From an uncultured Eubacteriales bacterium (GTDB lineage Bacteria; Bacillota; Clostridia; Lachnospirales; Lachnospiraceae), in NCBI GenBank assembly GCA_900321145.1, contig ONVB01000327.1, positions 1 to 15,110 of the forward strand: a stretch of 15,110 nt of DNA. The letters run 5' to 3'. The notes under the pieces were generated by a model that was not told the DNA's origin, did not search any database, and worked only from the letters and a program-made list of their open reading frames with translations. The translations under genes were made by a program, and so were the position numbers. Positions 5,997 through 13,829 of the stretch are shown piece by piece. Positions within the stretch are counted from its first letter, which is position 1. Each line of letters begins with the position of its first letter.

Positions 5997-7112
5997 ATGA
6001 AGATCAAGTGCAGAAAACAGGAATTGATGAATTCACTCAATATAGTATCAAAAGCTGTTTCATCAAAGACAAGCATGCCTATACTTGAGTGTATACTTAT
6101 AGAGGTTTATGAATCAAGTATAAGACTTACGGCCAACAACTTAGAGCTTGGCATAGAAACAGGTCTTGAAGGTGAAGTAATAGAGATGGGAAGGATAGCT
6201 TTGGAATCAAAGATATTCATGGACATCGTGAGAAAGCTTCCTGATAGTGAGGTATTTATTGAGACCACTCCCGATTATAAAGCCATCATCAGATGTGAGA
6301 AGACAAAGTTCGTTATAGCAGCAAAGTCGGGCGAGGACTTCACCGATCTTCCCCAGATAGAAAGGGAGAAGAATATAACCATATCCCAGTTTACTTTAAG
6401 AGAGCTTATAAGACAGACCATTTTCTGTATATCCGATAATGAGAACAATCGCATGATGACGGGCGAACTCTTCGAGGTGAAGGGTAATAGGCTTCAGGTG
6501 TCCGCATTGGACGGATTCAGGATAGCCATGAGAAATATAGAGCTTAAGAAAGAAGGACCGGATGTAAGAGTTATAGTTCCGGGAAAAACTCTGACAGAGC
6601 TCTCGAAGATAATTAGCGGCGGAGTGGATGACGAGGTTGTGATCTACTTTACCAGGCAGCATATACTCTTTGAGTATGATGACACTCTGGTAGTTTCAAG
6701 ACTCATAGACGGTGATTTCTTTGATGTGAATAAGATGATGTCCGTGAATCATAATACAAAGATAACCTGTAACAATAAGGAGTATCTTGACTGTCTCGAC
6801 AGAGCCACACTTGTGATCAAGGAATCGGATAAAAAGCCTATAGTCATGATAATCAAGGATGGAGGAGTGATGTATATAAAGGCTGACTCCATGCTTGGTT
6901 CTTTGAACGAGGAAGTGGAGATAGAAAAAGAGGGTGATGATCTGATCATAGGTTTTAACCCGAGATTCATCATGGACTGTATAAGAGTAATAGATGATGA
7001 AAATATTAAGCTTTATATGAAGGACGGAAGGTCTCCGGCTTTCATAAAGGATGATAACGAGACTTATATCTATATCGTATCACCGATCAACATAAACACG
7101 GATGCTTATTGA
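5997..7112 (+). CDS. dnaN: DNA polymerase III beta sliding clamp
   Basis: DnaN dimerises into a ring around DNA and tethers polymerase III and many repair proteins. The 371-residue product has the usual three-domain clamp architecture. Recognisable segments are the N-terminal RKQELMNSLNIVSKAVSSK...MPILECILIE, the middle-domain VSALDGFRIAMR, and the C-terminal YIVSPINI, which forms part of the partner-binding cleft. The start at 5997 is chosen because AAGGAG lies just upstream and the protein aligns from MKIKC; an in-frame ATG at 5937 would add 20 unrelated residues and run through the palindrome. A few residues (NTDAY) extend beyond the normal end. It is the first gene after the origin's downstream half. 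Confidence 0.97.
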   Translation: MKIKCRKQELMNSLNIVSKAVSSKTSMPILECILIEVYESSIRLTANNLELGIETGLEGEVIEMGRIALESKIFMDIVRKLPDSEVFIETTPDYKAIIRCEKTKFVIAAKSGEDFTDLPQIEREKNITISQFTLRELIRQTIFCISDNENNRMMTGELFEVKGNRLQVSALDGFRIAMRNIELKKEGPDVRVIVPGKTLTELSKIISGGVDDEVVIYFTRQHILFEYDDTLVVSRLIDGDFFDVNKMMSVNHNTKITCNNKEYLDCLDRATLVIKESDKKPIVMIIKDGGVMYIKADSMLGSLNEEVEIEKEGDDLIIGFNPRFIMDCIRVIDDENIKLYMKDGRSPAFIKDDNETYIYIVSPININTDAY

Positions 7113-7141
7113 TGATCTAAAGATATAAAAAAAGTTTTTTG

Positions 7142-7214
7142 TGTACAGGATAACACATGAACAGTGTCATTTTGAAAATATGTGTCATTCTGAGGACGAA
7201 GTCCGAAGAATCTT
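7142..7214. repeat. TGTCATTYTGA...GAAGAATCTT-type intergenic repeat, dnaN-yaaA spacer
   Basis: The unit at 7183-7214 begins TGTCATTCTGAGGACG and ends in GTCCGAAGAATCTT, with an internal GGAC/GTCC mini-hairpin (7194-7204). A partial second copy TGTCATTTTGAA begins at 7165. Upstream, CAGGATAACACA (7147-7158) is an imperfect inverted match to TGTGTCATTCTG. The same family occurs in the gyrB-gyrA spacer. Similar GTCATTCTGAG...GAAGAATCT repeats are scattered between genes in many bacterial genomes. Confidence 0.7.
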
Positions 7215-7235
7215 GGAAATATAAAGAGGATAGTA

Positions 7236-7451
7236 ATGCAGATATTTAAACTTAGAGAAACAGATGAATTCATAAAACTCGGACAGCTCTTAAAAGCATG
7301 CGGACTCTGCGACACCGGCATAGATGCCAAGGAGGCGATAGTGCAGGGGCTGGTCATAGTTGACGGCGAGGTTGAGACCAGGCGCGGAAGAAAGCTCTAT
7401 GACGGAGCCGAGGTAGAGTATGATGGGGAGAAAATCTCCGTCCAGAAATAG
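7236..7451 (+). CDS. yaaA: S4-domain RNA-binding protein YaaA
   Basis: A 71-residue S4-like protein of the YaaA family found between dnaN and recF in many Firmicutes. The fold's core is visible in IKLGQLLKACGLCDTGIDAKEAIVQGLVIVDGEVETRRGRKL, the alpha-L RNA-binding motif seen in ribosomal protein S4 and pseudouridine synthases. The substrate is not established; a role in ribosome assembly has been suggested for the B. subtilis homologue. The start at 7236 follows GAGG with a 6-base spacing. The gap to recF is only 8 bases, so recF is probably translated by coupling. Confidence 0.93.
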   Translation: MQIFKLRETDEFIKLGQLLKACGLCDTGIDAKEAIVQGLVIVDGEVETRRGRKLYDGAEVEYDGEKISVQK

Positions 7452-7459
7452 ACAGATTT

Positions 7460-8554
7460 ATGTATATAAAAAATATAGCTATGAATAACTTCAGAAATTA
7501 TTCTGAAGGTATGGTGGACTTTGCTCCGGGGATAAATATCCTGTATGGCGAAAATGCCCAGGGCAAGACCAATATACTTGAAGCCCTGTATATGATAGCG
7601 ACCACGAAGTCACATCGTGAGAATCATGACAGGGAGATAATAATGTTCGACCGGCCGGAAGGTCATCTTAGGGCGCAGATTGAAAAGAGGGGCGTAGCCC
7701 ACAGGATAGATATGCACTTAAGGAAGGTCGGAAATAAGGGTATAGCCATAGATATGGTTCCGGTCAAAAGAAGTGCCGAGCTCATAGGCCTGATGAGTGT
7801 AGTCTTCTTCTCACCCGAGGATCTCTCGATAGTAAAGAACGGTCCGGCGGAGAGAAGGCGCTTTATAGATATGGAGTTGTGTCAGTTAAGCAGGATTTAT
7901 TTTAACAATCTCTCCAACTACAATAAAGTGCTTAACCAGAGGAATAACCTTTTAAAACAGATATATTTTGACAAGAACAAGATGGAAACCCTGCCTGTGT
8001 GGGATATGCAGCTTGCCGAATACGGGAAGAAGATCATAGAGGAAAGAGAGCAGTTTATAGCTTTGATAAATGAGATAATTCCCGTAATACACAGTGATCT
8101 GACAGGTGATAAGGAAAAGCTTAAGGTAGAGTATATAAAGAATACCGAGGCGGAAAGCTTTGAAGAAAATCTCTCCGCCAAGCTAGAAACCGAATTGAAG
8201 CTTTCTACCACCCAGACCGGACCTCACAGGGACGATCTCAAGTTTATAGTAAATGATATAGATGTGAGAAAGTACGGTTCGCAGGGACAACAGAGAACAG
8301 CAGCCTTATCCTTAAAGCTTGCCGAGATCGAGCTTGTAAAGAGGATGAGCGGTGATGATCCGGTGCTTCTTTTGGATGATGTGATGTCTGAGCTTGACTC
8401 AGGCAGAAGAGATGCACTTATGGAGAAGATAAGAGATATACAGACCATCATCACCTGTACGGGTTATGATGATTTTATAAAAAAGAGGATAAAGTTAGAC
8501 AGGATATACAGAGTGGTTGACGGCACGATTGCGCTTGAGACCGGGCAGTATTAA
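7460..8554 (+). CDS. recF: DNA replication and repair protein RecF
   Basis: RecF is an SMC-like ATPase that, with RecO and RecR, loads RecA at single-strand gaps. The 364-residue product starts MYIKNIAMNNFRNY, the family's standard N-terminus. Walker A is GENAQGKTN (residues 30-38), followed by the family segments SHRENHD and FFSPEDLSIVKNGPAERRRF. The C-terminal half has TGPHRDDL, the ABC signature region YGSQGQQRTAALSLKLAE, and Walker B LLLDDVMSELD (D306/D307). No strong Shine-Dalgarno precedes the ATG, which fits reinitiation from yaaA 8 bases upstream. gyrB begins 20 bases after the stop. Confidence 0.97.
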   Translation: MYIKNIAMNNFRNYSEGMVDFAPGINILYGENAQGKTNILEALYMIATTKSHRENHDREIIMFDRPEGHLRAQIEKRGVAHRIDMHLRKVGNKGIAIDMVPVKRSAELIGLMSVVFFSPEDLSIVKNGPAERRRFIDMELCQLSRIYFNNLSNYNKVLNQRNNLLKQIYFDKNKMETLPVWDMQLAEYGKKIIEEREQFIALINEIIPVIHSDLTGDKEKLKVEYIKNTEAESFEENLSAKLETELKLSTTQTGPHRDDLKFIVNDIDVRKYGSQGQQRTAALSLKLAEIELVKRMSGDDPVLLLDDVMSELDSGRRDALMEKIRDIQTIITCTGYDDFIKKRIKLDRIYRVVDGTIALETGQY

Positions 8555-8574
8555 GGTAACAGGAGGATATAAAA

Positions 8575-10503
8575 ATGGGAGTAACCAAGGAAGACGAAGA
8601 TCAGTATGGCGCCGACCAAATACAGATACTCGAAGGCCTCGAGGCGGTCAGGAAGAGACCGGGTATGTACATAGGAAGTACATCCTCAAGGGGACTTCAT
8701 CATCTCGTGTATGAGATAGTCGACAATGCCGTAGATGAGGCACTTGCAGGCTTCTGTGATCATATAGAAGTGACTATCAACAGCGACAATTCGGTTACTG
8801 TAATAGACAACGGACGAGGTATTCCCACAGGAATACACGAAAAAGCAGGCATACCTGCGGTAGAGGTGGTATTTACCATACTTCATGCGGGAGGAAAGTT
8901 CGGCGGAGGAGGATACAAGGTATCGGGAGGTCTGCACGGTGTGGGTGCATCTGTCGTGAATGCTCTTTCCAACTGGCTTGAGGTTGAGATATCGAGAGAC
9001 GGCAAGGTTTATCGTCAGCGTTACGAGAGAGGACATGTTATATATCCGCTCAAGGAAGTAGGCAAGACAAGTGTGACAGGAACAAAGGTTACATTTATGC
9101 CGGATGATACCATCTTCGACGATGTGATCTTCGACTATGATATCTTAAGAAGAAGACTGCGTGAGATGGCCTTCCTCACAAAAGGATTAAAGATAAGTAT
9201 AGAGGATAAGAGGACAGAGGAATTCAAGAGAGATGAGTTCCACTATGAGGGCGGAATAAACGAGTTTGTAAAATATATGAACCGTCATAAGAATGCTCTG
9301 TATGACAAGATCATTTACTGCGAGGGTATGAAGGATGACATATATGTCGAGGTTGCCATGCAGCACAATGATTCCTATAACGAGAATACGCTTTCATTTG
9401 TAAATAATATAAACACTCCTGAGGGTGGTATGCACTTAACCGGCTTCAAGAGTGCGATAACGAAGATATTTAACGATTATGCAAGGACAAATAAGATACT
9501 TCGCGATAAGGAGGAAAACCTCTCGGGTGATGACTTAAGGGAAGGACTCACAGCGGTAGTATCGATAAAGATACCCGAGCCGCAGTTTGAGGGACAGACT
9601 AAGCAGAAGCTCGGAAATGCGGAGGCGAGAACCGCAGTCGAGAGCTTGGTTTCGGAGAAGCTTACCTACTTCCTTGAGCAGAATCCTCAGGTCGCAAAGG
9701 CTATCGTGGGTAAGGCTGTCGTGGCACAGCGCGCAAGGATGGCAGCGAGAAAGGCAAGGGATGTAGCGAGAAAATCCGTTTTGGAAAGCAGCATGGCTCT
9801 CCCCGGAAAGCTTGCGGACTGTTCAAGTACGAATCCGAAGGAATGCGAGATATATATAGTCGAGGGAGATTCCGCGGGTGGTTCGGCAAAGACCGCAAGA
9901 TCAAGAGCTACACAGGCTATACTTCCTCTGAGAGGTAAGATACTCAATGTTGAGAAGGCTCGTATAGACAAGATACTTGCAAATGAAGAGATAAAGGCGA
10001 TGATAACCGCCTTCGGAACGGGTACCAGAGAGAACTTCAATATAGACAAGCTTCGCTATGATAAGATCATAATCATGACGGATGCCGATGTGGACGGTGC
10101 TCATATTGCCACCCTGATGCTTACCTTCTTCTTCCGCTTTATGCCGGAGCTGATACGCCAGGGACATGTATACCTTGCACAGCCGCCGCTTTATAAGCTC
10201 GAGAAGAACAAGAAGGTTTGGTATGCCTACAGCGATGATGAGCTTGCGAAGATCATCGATGAGGTAGGACGTGATCAGAATAACAAGATACAGCGTTATA
10301 AGGGACTCGGTGAGATGGATGCAGAACAGCTTTGGGATACCACCATGGATCCGGAGAAGAGAGTGCTGCTTCGTGTAGCAATCGATGAGGACAGCGAGTC
10401 CGAGCTCGACATTACATTTGATACTCTTATGGGAGAGCGTGTAGAGCCGAGACGTGAGTTTATAGAGACCAACGCGAAGTTTGTAAAGAACTTAGATATT
10501 TAA
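8575..10503 (+). CDS. gyrB: DNA gyrase subunit B
   Basis: GyrB provides the ATPase that drives negative supercoiling by the GyrA2B2 complex. It has 642 residues, typical for Firmicutes. GHKL ATPase motifs: EIVDNAVDEALAG with catalytic E47 and N51; VIDNGRGIP with D78; and the lid GGKFGGGGYKVSGGLHGVG. Toprim domain: EGDSAGGSA from E430 and DADVDGAHI with D503/D505 for metal binding. The C-terminal QRYKGLGEM segment contacts GyrA. D78, the usual aminocoumarin-contact Asp, is intact. AGGAGG lies 9 bases upstream of the ATG. The gene is separated from gyrA by an 85-bp spacer that carries a repeat hairpin. Confidence 0.98.
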   Translation: MGVTKEDEDQYGADQIQILEGLEAVRKRPGMYIGSTSSRGLHHLVYEIVDNAVDEALAGFCDHIEVTINSDNSVTVIDNGRGIPTGIHEKAGIPAVEVVFTILHAGGKFGGGGYKVSGGLHGVGASVVNALSNWLEVEISRDGKVYRQRYERGHVIYPLKEVGKTSVTGTKVTFMPDDTIFDDVIFDYDILRRRLREMAFLTKGLKISIEDKRTEEFKRDEFHYEGGINEFVKYMNRHKNALYDKIIYCEGMKDDIYVEVAMQHNDSYNENTLSFVNNINTPEGGMHLTGFKSAITKIFNDYARTNKILRDKEENLSGDDLREGLTAVVSIKIPEPQFEGQTKQKLGNAEARTAVESLVSEKLTYFLEQNPQVAKAIVGKAVVAQRARMAARKARDVARKSVLESSMALPGKLADCSSTNPKECEIYIVEGDSAGGSAKTARSRATQAILPLRGKILNVEKARIDKILANEEIKAMITAFGTGTRENFNIDKLRYDKIIIMTDADVDGAHIATLMLTFFFRFMPELIRQGHVYLAQPPLYKLEKNKKVWYAYSDDELAKIIDEVGRDQNNKIQRYKGLGEMDAEQLWDTTMDPEKRVLLRVAIDEDSESELDITFDTLMGERVEPRREFIETNAKFVKNLDI

Positions 10504-10509
10504 GTGAGA

Positions 10510-10571
10510 AAGATCCTTTGCTTCGTTCAGGATGACAAAGGTGTGTCATTTTGAACTAAGGGAAGAATCTT
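10510..10571. repeat. Inverted pair of the TGTCATTYTGA...-type repeat, gyrB-gyrA spacer
   Basis: The left arm 10510-10537 (AAGATCC...GGATGACA) and right arm 10544-10571 (TGTCATT...GAATCTT) are imperfect reverse complements. Of 28 aligned positions, 22 match, and three of the mismatches become G-U pairs in RNA, around a six-base loop. The right arm belongs to the same family as the unit at 7183-7214. The transcript between gyrB and gyrA would fold into a long stem-loop ending just upstream of the gyrA ribosome binding site. Confidence 0.75.
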
Positions 10572-10588
10572 AAAAAGAGAGGTAAACA

Positions 10589-13174
10589 ATGGACGAGAAT
10601 ATCTTCGACAAAATCCATGAGGTCGACTTGAAGAAGACCATGGAGGAAAACTATATAGATTATGCCATGAGTGTTATCGCGGCGCGTGCTCTTCCGGATG
10701 TAAGGGACGGTTTAAAGCCGGTGCAGAGGCGTATACTTCACTCTATGGTGGAGCTTTCAAACACTCCCGACAAGCCTCACAGAAAATGCGCCCGTATAGT
10801 CGGTGATACCATGGGTAAGTACCATCCGCACGGTGACAGCTCCATTTACGAGGCATTGGTCAAGCTTGCTCAGGAGTGGAACACAAGGTATACCCTTGTG
10901 GACGGTCACGGAAATTTCGGTTCCGTGGACGGCGACGGCGCGGCTGCCATGAGGTACACCGAGGCAAGACTTTCCAAGATAAGTATGGAAATGGTTGCCG
11001 ATATGAACAAGGATACAGTGGATTTTATCCCCAACTTCGACGAGACGGAGAAGGAGCCTGTGGTTCTTCCGTCGAGATATCCGAATCTCCTTGTGAACGG
11101 TACCTCGGGAATAGCGGTAGGTATGGCAACAAATATCCCTCCCCATAACTTAAAGGAAGTGGTAAATGCTGTTGTCAAGATAATCGATAACAGAGTTTTG
11201 GAGGACAGAGATACAACCATAGATGAGATACTCGAGATAATCCAGGGACCTGACTTCCCTACCGGCGCACAGATACTCGGACGTTCGGGTATAGAGGAGG
11301 CTTACAGGACAGGACGCGGCAAGATAAAGGTAAGAGCCATATCCGAGATAGAGCCCATGAACGGCGGCAAGCAGCGTATAGTCGTAACAGAGCTTCCGTA
11401 TATGGTAAATAAGGCAAAGCTTATACAGAAGATAGCCGAGCTTGTAAAGGAAAAGAAGATGGACGGCATAACAGCTCTTCGTGATGAGTCATCCCGTGAG
11501 GGTATGAGGATCGTTATAGAGCTTCGTAAGGATGTAAATGCCAACATCATCATGAATCAGCTCTATAAGCATACTCAGATGCAGGATACGTTTGGCGTGA
11601 TCATGCTTGCCTTGGTCAATCAGGAGCCGAGAGTATTAAACATCCTCGAGATGCTCGGTTATTACTTAAAGCATCAGGAAGAGGTAGTTACAAGAAGGAC
11701 CAAATTCGAGCTCAACAAAGCGGAGGAGAGAGCCCACATCTTAGAGGGTTTGCTCATCGCGCTTGACAATATAGATAGAGTTATAGAGATAATCAGAGGA
11801 TCCAAGTCGGTTGCGGATGCAAAGCTCGGACTTATGAAGGAGTTCGGACTTACGGATGTTCAGGCACAGGCTATCGTGGACATGCGTCTTCGTGCGCTGA
11901 CCGGTTTGGAGAGAGAGAAGCTTGAGGCAGAGTATAAGGAGCTTTTAGAGAGAATCGCTGAGTTGAGAGCTATCCTTGCCGATGAGAAGAAGCTTCTCAA
12001 CGTGATCAAGGAAGAGATACTTATAATCGCCACAAAGTACGGCGATGACAGGAGAACCAGGATAGGTATAGACCTTGAGGATGATATAACGGTTGAAGAC
12101 CTTATCCCCAAGGAGAATATAGTCATAGCCATGACAAAGCTCGGTTATGTGAAGCGTATGACGCCGAACAACTTCAAGAGCCAGCATCGCGGCGGCAAGG
12201 GCATAAAGGGTATGCAGACCATAGAGGATGACTTTATAGAGGATATCTTCATGACGACGACGCATCACTATATCATGTTCTTCACCAATCAGGGACGGTG
12301 CTACAGGCTGAAGGCTTACGAGATACCGGAGTCAAGCCGTACGGCAAGAGGAACTGCCATAGTCAATCTGCTCCAGCTCCAGCCGGATGAGGTGATCACT
12401 GCGGTCATCCCGATCAGGGAGTATCACGAGGGAAGATATCTCTTCATGGCTACCAAGAAGGGTATGGTCAAGAAGACCAAGATAACCGAGTATGCAAATG
12501 TAAGGAAGACAGGACTTGCGGCCATCAACCTCAAGGAGGGCGACGAGCTCATAGAGGTTAAGGCTACAAATAATACAAAGGATATCCTTCTTGTGACAAA
12601 GCTCGGTATGTGCATACGTTTCTCGGAGAAGGATGTCAGAAGCACCGGCAGAACCTCGATCGGTGTTATCGGTATGAATGTCGGTCCCGATGATGAGATA
12701 GTCGGCATGCAGCTTGACACCCAGGGTGATGCGCTTGTGATCGTATCGGAACTTGGACTCGGAAAGAGAACCTCGATAGATGAGTTTACTCCGCAGCACA
12801 GAGGCGGTAAGGGTGTGAAGTGCTACAAGATCACCGATAAGTCCGGCAAGGTTGTGGGTGTGAAGAATGTATCCGACGAGAACGAGATAATGCTTATCAC
12901 CAATGAGGGTATAGTCATCCGCATCATGTGCAGGGATATATCCAAGCTCGGAAGGATAACCACCGGAGTTAAGCTTATAAATATGGATATAGAGAGCGAT
13001 ATAACGGTTGCAAGCATAGCAAGAGTAAGAAACAAGTCCGCAGAGGAATCGGAGTCTTTCCTGACACAGATGGAGCAGGAGATGAATGATGATGATAACG
13101 ATGAGGGCAATATAGAGGAGGATGCTCCCGAGGGCGATGCTGCAGAGGATAACGACGGAGGTGACAAGTCGTGA
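10589..13174 (+). CDS. gyrA: DNA gyrase subunit A
   Basis: GyrA cuts and rejoins DNA and wraps it through its C-terminal beta-pinwheel. It has 861 residues, a normal length. The catalytic tyrosine is Y123 in AAMRYTEARL. The quinolone-resistance region reads KYHPHGDSSIYEAL with S84 and E88, the residues typical of quinolone-susceptible Firmicutes. The GyrA-box QHRGGKG occurs twice, at residues 532-538 and 736-742. The C-terminus is a long Asp/Glu-rich tail (about residues 815-861). AGAGG precedes the ATG. The stop codon TGA overlaps the GTG start of the next small gene, and the sequence encoding the acidic tail also supplies that gene's Shine-Dalgarno (GGAGGTGA). Confidence 0.98.
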   Translation: MDENIFDKIHEVDLKKTMEENYIDYAMSVIAARALPDVRDGLKPVQRRILHSMVELSNTPDKPHRKCARIVGDTMGKYHPHGDSSIYEALVKLAQEWNTRYTLVDGHGNFGSVDGDGAAAMRYTEARLSKISMEMVADMNKDTVDFIPNFDETEKEPVVLPSRYPNLLVNGTSGIAVGMATNIPPHNLKEVVNAVVKIIDNRVLEDRDTTIDEILEIIQGPDFPTGAQILGRSGIEEAYRTGRGKIKVRAISEIEPMNGGKQRIVVTELPYMVNKAKLIQKIAELVKEKKMDGITALRDESSREGMRIVIELRKDVNANIIMNQLYKHTQMQDTFGVIMLALVNQEPRVLNILEMLGYYLKHQEEVVTRRTKFELNKAEERAHILEGLLIALDNIDRVIEIIRGSKSVADAKLGLMKEFGLTDVQAQAIVDMRLRALTGLEREKLEAEYKELLERIAELRAILADEKKLLNVIKEEILIIATKYGDDRRTRIGIDLEDDITVEDLIPKENIVIAMTKLGYVKRMTPNNFKSQHRGGKGIKGMQTIEDDFIEDIFMTTTHHYIMFFTNQGRCYRLKAYEIPESSRTARGTAIVNLLQLQPDEVITAVIPIREYHEGRYLFMATKKGMVKKTKITEYANVRKTGLAAINLKEGDELIEVKATNNTKDILLVTKLGMCIRFSEKDVRSTGRTSIGVIGMNVGPDDEIVGMQLDTQGDALVIVSELGLGKRTSIDEFTPQHRGGKGVKCYKITDKSGKVVGVKNVSDENEIMLITNEGIVIRIMCRDISKLGRITTGVKLINMDIESDITVASIARVRNKSAEESESFLTQMEQEMNDDDNDEGNIEEDAPEGDAAEDNDGGDKS

Positions 13175-13377
13175 ATACAGACACTATAAAAGAAGGCCTT
13201 GACGGCCTTACTAAGATAGACAACATATCAAATGTGCTCTGGGTAGCCATGTACTGGGTCGGTGTAATATTTGTCCTGCTGGTTGTTGCCTGGTTCTGTG
13301 TAAGCCTCGGAATGTTTATCATGGAGAGGCAGAATGGAGTGTCATATAAGGACGAAGACGACTTTCTTGACAAATAA
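13171..13377 (+). CDS. Small single-pass membrane protein, translationally coupled to gyrA, function unknown
   Basis: I do not recognise this 68-residue protein. It has a polar N-terminus (about 1-20), one strong hydrophobic segment (about 23-50: VLWVAMYWVGVIFVLLVVAW and on through CVSLGMFI), then a short charged tail ending in KDEDDFLDK. The GTG start overlaps the gyrA stop (GTGA) and is preceded by GGAGGTGA six bases upstream, so ribosomes finishing gyrA can reinitiate directly. The overlap and strong Shine-Dalgarno argue that it is a real gene. A membrane location is predicted from composition. Any link to gyrase is inferred from position alone. Confidence 0.75.
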   Translation: MNTDTIKEGLDGLTKIDNISNVLWVAMYWVGVIFVLLVVAWFCVSLGMFIMERQNGVSYKDEDDFLDK

Positions 13378-13426
13378 GAGGCTGTTTGCGGTACCTGATA
13401 TGTGTATATGAGTCTTTTAATAATGC

Positions 13427-13455
13427 TTGTTATCACACTTAGCTTGTGGTACAAT
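13427..13455 (+). promoter_or_regulatory. Strong sigma-A promoter upstream of the 94-residue hypothetical gene
   Basis: -35 TTGTTA (13427-13432), a 17-base spacer, and -10 TACAAT (13450-13455). Transcription would start near 13462, leaving a leader of about 25 bases that contains AAGGAGGT. This separates the following gene from the gyrase transcript. Confidence 0.8.
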
Positions 13456-13486
13456 AGGGGCAACTTAAAAAAGGAGGTACGGTGGT

Positions 13487-13771
13487 TTGGCAACAGGAAA
13501 GAACTATGTAATCTATGAGGGAGATTCTTGGCTGATAGAACTCAGACCTCGAAACAATGCACATGAAAATGAGCCTAACATGAAGGTGTGGATCCTGAGA
13601 GAGGGACAGGAGGTTGCACAGTATACCGATCACTATCGCGGATACGGTCATTATGCCGATCAGGAGGAGCTTCTCCCGGCACAGATCAGTGAAAAAGCGA
13701 AGAAAGCATGGGAAATCTTAAAGGAAGGCCCGTTTGATGAGGCTATGCTTGAGAAGATGAAAGCAGAGTAA
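13487..13771 (+). CDS. Hypothetical small protein (94 aa) with TTG start
   Basis: I do not recognise this protein. It is soluble in character: an N-terminal part with alternating hydrophobic and polar residues suggesting beta strands (NYVIYEGDSWLIELRP, MKVWILREGQEVAQY), a Tyr/His-rich middle (YTDHYRGYGHYADQ), and a charged probable helix at the C-terminus (ISEKAKKAWEIL onward). TTG at 13487 is chosen because AAGGAGGT lies 8 bases upstream and the frame has no better ATG or GTG nearby. It has its own promoter (13427-13455) and a hairpin 8 bases after the stop, so it can be made as a short monocistronic message. There is no signal peptide or membrane segment. Confidence 0.82.
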   Translation: MATGKNYVIYEGDSWLIELRPRNNAHENEPNMKVWILREGQEVAQYTDHYRGYGHYADQEELLPAQISEKAKKAWEILKEGPFDEAMLEKMKAE

Positions 13772-13779
13772 TATTTACT

Positions 13780-13811
13780 TAAGAAAGGACGGCTGAGACC
13801 GTCCTTTCTTA
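13780..13811 (+). terminator. Perfect 13-bp hairpin, terminator or attenuator
   Basis: TAAGAAAGGACGG (13780-13792) pairs perfectly with CCGTCCTTTCTTA (13799-13811) around the loop CTGAGA. The 3' arm is T-rich but is followed by TATTC rather than a clean T run. It begins 8 bases after the 94-residue gene and ends 18 bases before the next ATG, so it probably both ends the short message and limits read-through. Confidence 0.8.
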
Positions 13812-13829
13812 TATTCAAAGAGGAGCATT

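Noticed and set aside
12332..12799. Minus-strand open frame of about 155 codons inside gyrA
   Set aside because: Antisense to the gyrA pinwheel domain, with no Shine-Dalgarno or family features.
12975..13493. Minus-strand open frame of about 172 codons across the gyrA end and the small membrane gene
   Set aside because: It would be antisense to two genes with good starts and would overlap a strong plus-strand promoter; composition is Ser/Pro/His-rich as expected for a shadow.
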